From NCBI GenBank assembly GCA_000226015.1, contig JH154184.1:801373-865372 (forward strand): 64,000 nt of DNA, in the 5' to 3' direction. The stretch is from Mnemiopsis leidyi. Taxonomy: Eukaryota; Ctenophora; Tentaculata; Lobata; Bolinopsidae. Under the pieces are notes generated by a model that ran no database searches, had not been told where the DNA came from, and saw only the letters and a list, made by a program, of their open reading frames with translations. Both the position numbers and the translations under genes were made by a program. Positions 1 to 12,900 of this stretch are shown piece by piece (position 1 is the stretch's first letter; every line of letters starts with the position of its first letter).

Positions 1-575
1 TACACAGAACAGTACACAGAACAATACACAGAACAGTATACAGTACAGTACACAGAACAGTACACAGAACAATACACAGAACAGTACACAGAACATAACA
101 CAGAACAATACACAGAACATAACACAGAACAATACACAGAACATAACACAGAACAATGCACAGAACAATGCACAGAACAGTACACAGAACAGTACAGAGT
201 ACAGTACACAGAACAATGCACAGAATAGTACACAGAACGTTAAACATTGTACAGGACACAGGTCTCTACATTGTACGTTGTACACTGCACAGTTAGGCAG
301 TGTACACCTCACAACTAGAACTAGGGTTATCGCTTAAAGTAGTTTCGTTTCAAGTTATGCCCTGTACACAGTACACAGTACACGTGCACAGTACACAGTA
401 CACAGTTCACAGCTCAGCACAGAATACACGTGCACAGTACACAGTACACAACACAGAACATACAGTACATAGCGCTCAGTACAGTGCACGGTACACAGCA
501 CAGAATATACAGTACACAGTACAGTACACAGAACAGTACACAGAACAGTACACAGTACAGTACACGTGACTCAAT
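1..575. repeat. Minisatellite, TACACAGAACA-type units
   Basis: A tandem array with a unit of about 10-11 bp (TACACAGAACA and variants with CAGTACA) starts at the window edge and runs to about 570, interrupted near 235-360 by non-repeat sequence. The open frames inside it are repeats of Tyr-Thr-Val-His type residues and are not genes. The array probably continues to the left of the window. Confidence 0.9.
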
Positions 576-595
576 GCTAGTTCATGTGCCCTGAT

Positions 596-875
596 CAGCG
601 GCGTAACGATGCCCCGGCCACCCTGGCTACGCCGGGGGGCGCCGTCATAAGGGGGCGCCAAATCGTCACAAAAATATGGGACAATTTTGCAAGATTAACT
701 GCGCGACTAGCAAAATCGCGTGTTTGGTTTAATAACTTCACTTTTTATTTAGATTTTTCGGCCATTTTTTCACAAATTGATCCCAGTAAGCCCTTACACC
801 AGGGGCGCCACTTAGGGGCGCATTTTCATCGCCGAGGGGCGCCATATTGGCTAGACCTACAACGTTACGCCACTG
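596..875. mobile_element. Non-autonomous hAT-type MITE, copy 1, with 8-bp target duplication
   Basis: A 280-bp element begins CAGCGGCGTAACG and ends CGTTACGCCACTG, so its 13-bp terminal inverted repeats differ at one base. It is flanked on both sides by the direct repeat GCCCTGAT (588-595 and 876-883). CAG-starting termini and an 8-bp target duplication are the established signature of hAT transposons. It has no transposase and several internal GGGGCGCC motifs. A diverged copy lies at about 60774-61053, in the first intron of GAS8. The perfect target duplication suggests a fairly recent insertion. Confidence 0.85.
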
Positions 876-883
876 GCCCTGAT

Positions 884-3800
884 ATTGGATACTACGCAGC
901 TTCACCTGAATGTATTGGTTAGCTAAATAACTTAGGCAGTAAGTCAGTAATCACAAGGTACGGTCTCTAAATCCATAGTTCAAGTTCCAAGCTAGTCAGC
1001 TGTTACAATTGGAGGCAATGTGTGCAGTAGTATACAATAGTAGTATAGTTAGTAGAGTAAACATATAGTAGTATACAATAAATTTAGCATCTTAGCCCAG
1101 TTAAAGTTTATAATTTTGTGTCGGTATCACCCTGAATGATTTTACCAACCTATGTGACCTACGTGACCTGTATGTTAGCATTGTGACATATGTTACCTAA
1201 GCTATGTGACCCATTATGCATTTGTTAAGCACAGACTTCTTTGTCTATTACGAACCGGAATGAAACATTAACGTCAAATAGTAATAACGTTCGTGTGTAA
1301 AACTGCATAATGATAATTATCAATGCCGGCTTTTGCTAATAATACCTACCTGGTTATCTAAAATATCAGCAATTATACTCTATGAACTCTTATTCGGGTC
1401 GAGTTATTTATACACTAAATTTGACGACAAACTGAGCATTTGACTGACGGTCCAGTAAAATATAAGAAAAAAAGTTCTCCTAGTTAACTTTCCCGATGTA
1501 AATATCCTTGATTTGACTTGCTGACTACATACGAAAACAAAATTTATCGTGAATAATCGTTAAAGATTAAAATAGTAAAATAATCCTTAGCCTCTATTTC
1601 TTGGTCTTTTACGATATCTAATTGTATCTTTGCAGCTCTGCCCCCATTTAAGTATCTATAGCTATTAATAACAATTTATGAGTTTGTCACAATATCTAGA
1701 CCAGTTTGGAGAAGTTTTTAGACTGTCCCATTAGATCACCAAGGTGGCGAACTTCTCCCCTTTTTCTCCTCGTCTATCTAACTCCACTCGGACAATGGAG
1801 ATTTGTCAAACAATAATCCCCTTGCACATAGAAGCAATGCAATAAGCCTCATTGCAGACACCCTCATTGACTCCTTTAATACCTTGACGTTACACATTAT
1901 TTAACGTAGCGGGCAGAATGGCAAAGTGAAGATCGGGAATTGGTAAATTGGTATGGTAAATTGTGGCGGTGTTTGAAGAGATAGCAGCCTCACCTACTGC
2001 ATGGGTTCATGAGTACATGGTACCTACAGTATATTTTGTATATATTTATCTAAGTATGGGCTACTACTACTACTACTACTACTTTTATTGCTGTAATTAC
2101 ATGTGTGCTGATGCTAGCTATATTCCGATCGGTAGAGAATGCGAACAGTGGATGACGTAAACAGAAAATTAGATTTTAATTCGGGATGTTAGGTGGAAAT
2201 ATTAGATCATTCCACGGTGCCGGTAAAATTCCTTTATTCCTTTATTCAGGAATACCAATATTAAATACAGTTCAATAAAGTGGAGCTACATTACTCTTCA
2301 TAGCATGTCGATTTAAACTTTGCTTACAATAGAGTTCAGCTAATAAGGGGGATGATGTCGGCATGGCAAGTATGTTACCTACATTCAACAGACAAGTTAT
2401 GCTAATGCTGATCTGTTCTTGTCTGCTTGAGAGGGCTAATCTCCCTGAGCACCATCTAGTTGACGTTTAAAGTAGGATAAATTAATAAATTAAACGTCAG
2501 TACCTCGTTATTCGTTATTGCATTGGTGGGATAACTATGACTATAACCACACTATAAATGTGACTTATTCCACACAGTTTTCTACGATGTAACTTTATAA
2601 GCAGCACTATTTAATAAAGGAGCAGTGACTGGCTTGGAGATGATTCAGATAATTTATGATCAAAAATCATAATTTACAATAATCTAACAGCAAAAAATAG
2701 AGTTATAAGCGACTGGTCGACCAGGTCGAACTTAGGCAAGATTCTGTAATATGCTGGAGAATAGATTCACAGACGAATTTTCGGCCGGTAAACCCAATTA
2801 TCTAAGTCAGAGAATAAAGAGAATAAATAAGTTTTGGATATTAAATGTGGTGCTGCTGTGTTCGTAATTCTAGTGACTCAGTAGATAGAAATACAAGGTT
2901 TTGGCTGGCTGGTTAGTGACTTATAATCCCAACACATCAATCAGTTTAGTTATACTAACTCACCTTCCATCCTCAAATATTATTCACTTGTTCATTTCCT
3001 CAGTCTAATCACCATTTGGAATTTAACTGACCCATGAAAATCTAATTCTTGTACAGACTTACAGACTTCGTCTTTGCTGCACGTAATGGATTCACGATTT
3101 CTATAGTAAGAAAGTAAGTATCTAGGGTTCGAGGCGCCTTGATCATTGTCCCTATTATATCTTCTTTTTGTGGGTCAATGCACGTGCAGAATACGCCCAG
3201 TAATCCAGTATAGACAAAGTATACACCAAGACACTCTGAAGAATACAGCGATGTACTTACTCTACACACCTAGAAAGCTAGTAGTAGAAACAAGTTGAAC
3301 TCGAAGCCATACTGACAGAGAATCAATACTTTTACTCTTGTTAGTGTTCGTGTTAATGTAAGTGTTAATGTAAGTGTTAGTGTAATGATGTTAGTGTAAT
3401 GATGTTGGTGTTGGTGTTGGTGTTTTTGTTAGTGCAGCGCTTGGGTTAATGTTAGTGTTACAGCAGGTGTAAGTGTTAGTAAAAGTTCTGTTGTCAGTAT
3501 AGTGTAAGTGTTGCGTTGGAGTTTATGTTGAAGTTGGAGTTGGTATTGGTGTTACTTTGTAACCTTCAACCCCTAAAATGTTTGGAAGACTGTAAGTTTT
3601 TCAAGATACGCATGCAACATAGACGTTGTTTAACCTTTAATTTGCATGTCTCAAATCAGCAATGCAAATGTAATCTGATGTATAGTGCATCACCCCGGAC
3701 CTATAAGTTATACAGAGAGAGATTCAGACATGTAACATGTACATTGTGCGTGTGTTAACATTCCTGTTTGTCTGCTACAGTGCGCCTTTCTATGGTGTCA

Positions 3801-6800
3801 GTTAATTGCAACTTGTTTAATGTTAACATGATATGTTATGTTTTACGCGTACCGGCCTCTCGTATACATGTATTATATATATATTTTTATATATTCATAT
3901 ATTTATCTATGAGATATATCTCAATAATATGCACATGGCAGCTAGATACAGCAGCAAAAACGTGAAAACTTTAGACAATGTGGCCACACAATGACACAAC
4001 TTCTGGTGTATCTGAACAGTTGATTTTTATGAAACGATAAGGTAAGATTCTATGGTTCTCTGACCTTCTGCATTCTTAAGAGCAATGCTTATTAGTCATC
4101 GTGTGCTGAGAATTCATCAAAGTAAGTTTATATAGATTATTTTTTCGCTCAATAATTCAGTAAGGCGCGTACTTTAATTTTTTGTGACGACACAAAATAC
4201 CGCCCTAAAATAATCACGATAACTTAGTTCAATTTGGCAATGTGTAAGTTGATTTTTTCATGCGTCAGCTAGTTAAAAAAGGGCAAAGGTAATTCAGCTA
4301 CGTCCCCAGGTTTCCCTTATGCCTCCGGTCTCAAACTCTAAAATGTAAGCATAGCCTATTTACTTAATAAACCCCGGCTAATTTAGTGGTGTACGTTACT
4401 TCATGAACCGCTGATACTTAAAATAGTTTATAAATATCCAGTATATATACAACAATTTACTTATATTGGAGTAGCTACTCCAGGGTTAGAATTAGAGACA
4501 AACTTGGCGAGTGTAGGGGAGGGAAGTGTTAAAAGTTTGCGAAATGATGACCTCAGTCTAACCCTGCCGTAACAACATCACAATATGAGAACATGATTTA
4601 AACTTTCCTCTTTTCGGTGTACACCAGCTCCAGCCTATTTATTTTAACAGTAAACAAAGTAATGCCCTAAACTTTAAAGTCGCTATTTTAGTATAAATTC
4701 GTAACGGTGCAGCGTGGAAAGTTTGTCCGTAACTGGCAAGGATCTCGTTGGGATGAGGCTAATTTTCTCCAGTCCAGACATCAAAGGTCGCTAAATATAG
4801 CAGGGCTTCTTTATTTGCCTACTTAGTTTCAACAATCACCACCTCATGATACGATATAATACAAGCCCAGAATTAGAGAATTGAGTATTTGCAGAGTTTT
4901 TTGTGACTTCAAGCACATTTCTACCTCTCTAGTGATGGTCTTCAAACGCGTACAACGGAAAGATCGCGTACTGAGGGACATAGATAGATAGATGCAGACT
5001 CTTCGATAAAACCAGTGCTAGTAAGCTAGCACTGTTGCCTATTTTACAGTTATTAGTCATATGACAAGTCAGACCTTCAGCTTTAGTCTTGAGCACTTAA
5101 AATTAAAAACTAACGCATCCAACGCATCCAACATTTGCGATCGGTAAAAGAGCCTCTTTATGAAACCAAAAAAGCAATCCAAAACCTCGTGCTATGACAG
5201 AAGGACTACTGTACACAGCGGGACAGTGTACTAGAGTACTTGGGAGGTTCTACTAAACCTGCCAACCAACGGCGAATAGCGGCCAGACTCAATTCGAAGT
5301 GAATTTTATTGTTCATTATTGATTTTGTTATTTTCATACATCTAAGATAAGCATGATTATCTAAGATAAGCATGATTTTCCGTCCAATATATCGAGAAAC
5401 AGCTTCTCTTGGGACTGGAAAGTGAAGAGTGGTCACAAAATTTTTGTACCATGTCACAGCAAATTTGGCCATAATAGATAAGAAGTCAGTTACGACCAAT
5501 AAATATCGAGTAACGGTGTCACGTGTTATACGACATCTGTGACCCTTTCCAGATAGGAATTTTCCCAATCACTCCGCAAAACTTTCACTTCTTCTATAAA
5601 ACTTCTATGCCGACTGTTTGACCATAAAGAAACTACAAAAATCAGAAAATCTCCAAAATACGGACCCTTACAATTCTCTAATTTATTGGCTGTCAACCGG
5701 AAAACTCGTTCTATTCAAATTAACACTGTGAAAGAGTGAAGCCTCCCAAAAACCATTGTTTGACACAGCCGTTAAGTGCGCGCCAATCGACTTCTGAATA
5801 TTCAACTTTATACAAGAAATATTCGGCCTGGTTTGTCGGAATGCCTGATTACTACGGCTGTGATTTGAAGAGGAATCTAGCAGCCTGAGTATGAAGAAGT
5901 AGAGTCTGTGTGTGCACTCATACGGCTGCAAAATATACTTGGTGGGTGAGAAGAAATCAATTGTTTTAGCTTGGTAGCTAGTAAAGTTTAGTTTCAAATA
6001 TGCTACTATTTTATCTTGGTAGCATGTAACAATAAAGCGGCCCAAGTAAAGTTTAAATTTCAGCCGTAGTATAAGTCTCCTGAACTATTCTGATAGCCCT
6101 ACAAAATTCCCTAATGATCTCCGAACTGTGTACACTACTTCTACTACCAGAAGCTGAAGGTCAGTTTGTCATTGATGTCACGTGCTGTATTGAGATTAAA
6201 GTACACGTGTCCCAAACATCGTCAATACATCTCAACAGTCTGCAGTAGGTACTCAGGGTTTCTTCGTCACGTTTACTCTAGACAACCTCCAACGTTCCAT
6301 TATTCACCTCGACACTCTAACTTACTTTAAATCTTTGTATTATCATTACACATCATTACATATTGCATTATTCTGGAGGGTCCAGTGTCCACCACGTTTT
6401 TTCACCGTCGGACGATTGGACTTTTCTAAGTGAGTAAATGTCGTAAAGTGACGTGATTAGAAAATGGTATTAGCGCCACCCAGATAACAATTTAAAGTTA
6501 AAATTGTTTCTGCTTATCTGGGGAAAGCGTGCGTGGTCGTCCAGATCAGGAGTTTCAAGTCGTGAGGAAGTTGCGACGGCGTTAATTCAGTCGGTCTTTA
6601 GGAGGTCTACGGTGCTGAAAAAAGTAAGGTGTAGCTGGAATTGCTTCACCACAAGTGGCAGAAAAAGCTTTATCAATTCCAAGACGTGCAGTTAATCAAT
6701 AATCATACTTGTACAGAATTCTCGTCCGTTCTTATGGATATTTATATTGTTTGACTTACCTGAATTGAATTCCTAACTAGTCACGTTTCTCTTATAAGTG

Positions 6801-9800
6801 TTGAAAACGGTGATACCAAAAAGATAAAACCAGTTTATTAGCCTTCGAGTTGTCCTATAACCAGTGTGATTGAGGGCTAAAAGTAAGAGGTCATTAGTAT
6901 ATTTTCTTATTATGTTAATTAGTAATTTCTCAATGGCCTCTCACGTTTTGTGTTATCGTCATAACAGTGAATTGAGCAGCGAGCAAACTTAATCAATTTT
7001 AAATTAAACTTAGCAACTTGCACGAACTGATATAATGCTAATGAGCTGCTGTATTAGCTGAGCTGACGTCCTACTCATAAATTATCAAGTCTTTTCTAGA
7101 TTTCAGGGTAAAGGGTTTTGATTATGTGTTGGACAAATATTATCACGATTCTCATAAGTAGGCCAGGAAATTTATTATTGCAGGATTGCGCCGTCTTAAC
7201 TTTTAAACGATTCTTGTGGGTTCCAGCGGCTGTAAGGTTAGAATATAAAACGTTGGTCGCCCAACTATACTGCTATATACAACTTAAGATGTAATGTTCA
7301 AGAAGCTATTCTTTAACTTCCGTTAGCCTAAAATTGCTTATTTAGTAAATCAACACTGAGAAGTGTCAACCAGACTTTGAATTCCAGAGACGCGCACACC
7401 AACACAAATATGTTTAGGTTTTAGCGGAGAATGCATGTTCTACTGAGAATGAAATTAGCTAAGATAACTGATGTAGCAGCTAGCTCATATCACCATATTA
7501 ACATACTGAAGAGAAGAAATCCCTGAGCTCGTTATAAATACATCATACGGCGGCTAGATGTATAGAGCTAGAGGTTGTCACTTACTGTGTTGCTGGCTCT
7601 GTTTTTAGTAGTTCTACTTCTTCATCTATCATCGATCAGAACTGTAAACCTACACACCTACACGACAACACACCAACCCTTCTGTGTGCTCGACAGGAAC
7701 ATTTGTCTTTCCCGGACGCGACATTGGTATGCGTATTATTTTAATTGAAATGTCGAAAGAAAATAATTGAGAATCCTTAAAAGGACCACTTTAGCATGGC
7801 CAGTGCATATTGTTACAGGCTAGAGCAGGCATGTGTGTCGCAGTTACTGCGATTTGCGAATGGAGTTTTGAAGCCATTTTGGTTCATGCCCACTGGCCAC
7901 TGTAGACGTGGTCTAATGGTTTTAGAAGAATTCTCTATAGATGTTCCTAATGGGTGTTCCTAATGCTCTTATGCGTGTCCTTAGTGCATCTTTTATTTTT
8001 CTAGCCAGACGCTAAAGCTTTAATTGTTCTCCTTGGCGTGAATAAAAACTTGTCTCTCAAGATACACGTGCGATTAGTCACAGTTATCTCATAAAATTCA
8101 GCTCCAACCTATGTCGAGCCGAACAGTTTAAATCCTTAGTAGGTGAACCTAGAAAATATTATAAAGGTGGGTGGTACGCCAGTTTGGGGTGTTTTGCTGC
8201 AAGTCACACCCACGCTGCAGTTCTGCACCTTACAATCATTTGGCAAGAAACACCAAATAAATCCTACCAATTGGAGCTGAAACTCGGCAATTCGTCAAAG
8301 TGAAGATACGGACAAATGACGAATGACTGGTAGGAAAACAAGGCCGTTACACCAGCAGGACCGTTACACTAGCAGGATCGTTACACTTGTGAGATCCAGG
8401 ACCGGCAAGTCGACAACAATCTCTCTCTGAAGTGCTGCATGACTGACCTGCCCTTTACATTGGAGATGCCCTGTTGTATACGTATAGGGTTAAGTGGAAG
8501 ACTGGTATCCTGAGCTGTGGGTTATTCATTAACTACTAAACTGGGTCTCGCATTATACACCAAACCCTTCTTTGCTTTGTCGGCAGACTTTACGGGCTGC
8601 TGCCCGCCAGGCTGCTGCCCGCAAGGCTGCTGCACGCCTTATCCTCTCCGTGGTATGGATGTAGCCAGAATGAGCTGACTTCCTAACTCTCCCCCCACCG
8701 CCCATCAAAAGCGCTGATTTACCTGAACTTAGCTGTTGGAGTCTGGGAATCTGGTGTAAGATTCCGAGGGATTTTATCTGAAATTAGCCACCACAATCCA
8801 CATAACTTTAAAATTTTACCGATGAATGGTGTATTAAAGTGAATTGCGTAACTTTACCCTAGTTGTCCCTGGCTAACAGAATATTAATCTGGCTACCACG
8901 ATAATAGCCATCAGACAGTCCATACAAATTACAACATCACTTGGTTCCTGTTAATAAGATAATGATATGTAGTCATGAAATGTAATTTATCATAACGATA
9001 TAATTTAATTCATAAGTTTATGGTGACGATATACCTAATCTATAATGACGATATTATTTATAGTTAAGATATTAAATTCATAATAACGATGAAATGTATT
9101 GTGACAATAAATCTGAAAACTAAAATTCCCGTAAACTTCCTCGGGATGGTACTTCAGATCGAGTTTCGTTGGACCTCTAAAGTTGTCTCTGAGCAGCTCC
9201 TTAGTATCACTGATAACCCAGACCACCATTTAATTAGCTCTCTTGAAGGAAGATCTAGGATGTTTCTATAAATAGACTCCGTGTAGTTAGGAGGCGTTTA
9301 TTTTAAGCACTCCGGGTTTTTGGATACGCTTGTTGACAAGACGGAAACCGCCAGAAATGTACAAGTTGCGAGTTATAAGGAGGAAGAAAACCCGATATTA
9401 CGTCTCAAAATATCGCCGCACCCAAACAAAATCCGAGATAATGATCAGGCCAGAAGTTTAAAATAGCGGATACTCCGCAGTATTAGTAACGTCCTGTTCA
9501 CACCCTAGCCTCTGAGTCTGGGTGGTTGCTCTTATCTTCCTGCAGCTGATTCAGAATTCTCTGTAAATGTTTTACATGCATTAGATTGGAGCCGTGAAGT
9601 TTAACGAAAATATTTTGTTAAAATCTAAAATAAAAACTTGTTAGAAAATTTGAATATGTCACGTTTCTGTGCTTGTTTTAAAGTTTTGAAGTCCCACAAA
9701 GATGTACACAACTTTTCTTTCAATCGAAATCTAAATCATAATCAATAAAATTGCGATGTTTTATCTTTACACCACGTGTTACCAAAATCCAAATTCATCA

Positions 9801-9905
9801 AATCCTCTTCTATCAAATAACCAACAAATAAACAGTCTCTACTGTCATCTGATAGAGTTCCCCACTCAATCATTTCTAATCTCTCATGTTCATTGTTCCC
9901 TGCAG
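884..9905. other. Unassigned region left of the SPATA22-like exons
   Basis: I find no recognisable gene in these 9 kb. They hold a CTA microsatellite (2061-2082), a GTTAGTGT-type minisatellite (about 3340-3500), an 18-bp GC-rich triple repeat (about 8590-8640) and short open frames. Two minus-strand frames of 120 codons (5206-5568 and 5683-6045) match nothing I know. The N-terminal exons of the SPATA22-like gene should lie here or further left, but I could not locate them with confidence. Confidence 0.6.
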
Positions 9906-12900
9906 GTAGAAAAAGGATTGTTACATGTAACGTATCAGCGATGTTACATTGGGCAAAGTTGACGCACAGCTCACAGTTCCTATTCGAGATATTCGGCTGT
10001 CTTAACTCTTCCGTAAGTTTCTAAATGTTTACGGTTTTTTGTTTTTAACGAAACTTTGTGTGTTTTGTCATTTTTTAAGAAGACCAAGTTTTTTTCTACT
10101 TTAAGAAAATCACGAAGCCGTCATTGTTCTTTCATGAATTGCCTCATAACTTTGATAACTTTTAAAAAGTTCGCTATAATTCATTTCCGAATTCTCTCTC
10201 AGTTCAATTGCCTATTGTCTTCTCCCACAGTTTACAACTTCAATACTTCCAATCGAATCAATCATTCGATTTTTCCTCAATGCCGTTAGCCCGTTTTACC
10301 GATTTAATCTCGCATTTTATCGCAATTAGTCCCAGACTTAGTAGTATGCATTGTTCTAAGAAGGTTCATCGACCCGTTACCCCGTTATGACTCATCTGTC
10401 ACACATTTCCTGTGTCTGTTGGCGGTGAATTAGTCAGTAGAGCAGCAGGTACTTGAGTAGTTCTACTCTAAAAGTAGGTATTTTCTAAATTCTAATATTT
10501 CCGTAATACAACCCTGTACTTAATGTTATTGTGTTCCTGAAATATACTGCAGTCCAACTTTAAATTAAGTATAAGATGGATTAAAGAATAAGGCGAAAAC
10601 TTAGAAAGTTAGAATAAGAAACGTTGATATTAGAGAAGTAGGTAAGAACGTTGGAAGATAGGTAAGAACGTTGGAAGATAGGTAAGAACGTTAGTAAATT
10701 ATACTAACGTCATTCTCTTTCTCGCAGTAATAAAACGTCTGCGTTAATTGTCTCTTGGAAATATGTAACATCGGCAGTGTTTGATTTTACATAACTTTTG
10801 TCACCATCTCACCAAAGTCGGGTCGGTCCGCTCTGAGGAAATAACACAGTCCACCCACTGTCTGGTTACCATGGTAACCATGGTGACCAGACAGTCTGGT
10901 TTCTACACTTAACACACTATAGGTGTCGTTGTCTTCATCCTAGACGGACTCGGTCCAACACTTAAATAATATGCGAATATTTAACGTTTATTTACTGTTT
11001 TACTTGTACCTACAGTCGTCACGATGTACCAGGTAAAATTTATTTAATTGAACCAGTCTGGGTAAGGTGGTATAATGTACTTCCATACTTTTCTAGCTAG
11101 ACTTAGTAGTGGAATCTAACAAGAGTCTAGTTTCTTATATTTACTCAAGTTGTTATTGGCACTGAGACTGTTAGTTTTGATAATGAGATAATACTGAAGT
11201 TGAAGAGAGAAGCTTCCAGAACTGAGCTCGGATAGTGTAGAAGACAAAAGGTTGTTGAAAAGTAGGACTTTATTTTAGGTCTGGTGTTAAGTTAGTTGAG
11301 TTGGTTACGTAATGTAAACTTGGTGAAATTTACTTGAAATACAGTGTGGAGATTAACATAAAATGTTATCATTTACAACAGAGCATTTCTTTAATAGTAC
11401 CATATAAAAAAGTGAATCTGACTTAATCTATCCTTCACAGCACCATTCGCTACATTATTCATCTTAACATTGAAACATTCAATGTACTGATGTGTATAAC
11501 TTGATTTTATTTATTTATTCATCTATTGTCATGCCGCTTAACATGATTCTGCTGAAAGATAGACAGATTCGTAATATGAGGATCACATAGAGACTGGCCG
11601 ACTGGGGTATGCACTGGGTCTGAAAGGAATGTTCAAACTCTTTTGAATAGTAAAGTCTCTAGGCTAGCTGGGCCCTTGTTATGGACCTTATACTCTTATA
11701 ATATTCTACACAGTCTTTGTGTGACTCATACTAGTACAAAATTACAAAAAAGGCAAAGTTGATTACACCACACACTCAATCCCACACGCATAATGAAGTA
11801 ATAAGTTAACAGTGTCTGTTAATGAGTAATAAAGCAGATTCATAATGAACAGGATGCCTTGGGCTGATATAATTAACTTAGAGATGAGAAATCGGGGGAA
11901 TTCGTCACTTAATTTCGCGATCAAACGACCGTGTCAAAAATGGCGCCCTTTTAAACCCTTTTTTCACGTTCATACGATAAGCTGATAAGGCATTGGACCT
12001 TCATACTTTCAATTTCTCACGAAATTTGATGGGGATATGATATTACTGTGGAGTTTGCTATCTGTGATAGAGTGTTTCCTGTTTCGGAATGAGAGGACTC
12101 AGAGAAAGCAAACCTTGAACACATTCCAACCTGCTCTCCGACTCAGTGTGCAGACTACTATAGTTGATAATCTGCTTATATAGTAGACTACAATACGTCA
12201 ACCGATTTTAGACTACTATAGTCTCTCTCATCGAAAATGCTCAAAAAGCCCTGTCCACAAAGACTGCTATAGCCGATTACTATAGTATTAGTACTATAGT
12301 AGTCTCTGATCCCATCATTACTATAATAGTAGTCTCTCATCCCATCATTACTATAGTAGTCTCTCATCCCATCATTACTATAGTATTATATATACTATAG
12401 TATGGAATAAGTTGGATTTCTATTTCCCAGAAGGCGATCAGACGAAACAAGATAATACTATAGTATGGTAGTCTCTCATCCCGCCTGGTACGGCTCTTAC
12501 AAAAGTAAAGAGAGAAGTATATGACAGAAGATTTGCTGATAGTCTATCCGTCTATGTTCTAGCTTTACCTTGCTAGCGCTAGTTTTTCTGTTTTTTTACA
12601 GTTTCCCCTGCAGTGTCAGGTACCTCTCTGTTGTAAGACTTAACTACTAGTATGTATATATAGTATGTATGTTCCTATGTTACCTAACTACTGTCAGCTG
12701 TAGTTTAACGTTATCCGAATATAAATCTATCACGTGGTCCTTAGTTACACATTGACTGAGAGGAATACTGGATTATGAGATTTCAGTAATTTTGCTGTCA
12801 ATCTGTCTCCATGATTTAACGCCAACTTTTTGACATCTGTAAGTCTGTTGGCTCAGCAAAGATAACTTGATTGGCTTCCTCTGTGATAGAAAGACAGGGA

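Noticed and set aside
300-569. 89-codon plus-strand frame
   Set aside because: It is a translation of the TACACAGAACA minisatellite; low complexity.
6504-6695. 63-codon plus-strand frame rich in Arg and Ser
   Set aside because: No known family and no splice context; probably chance.
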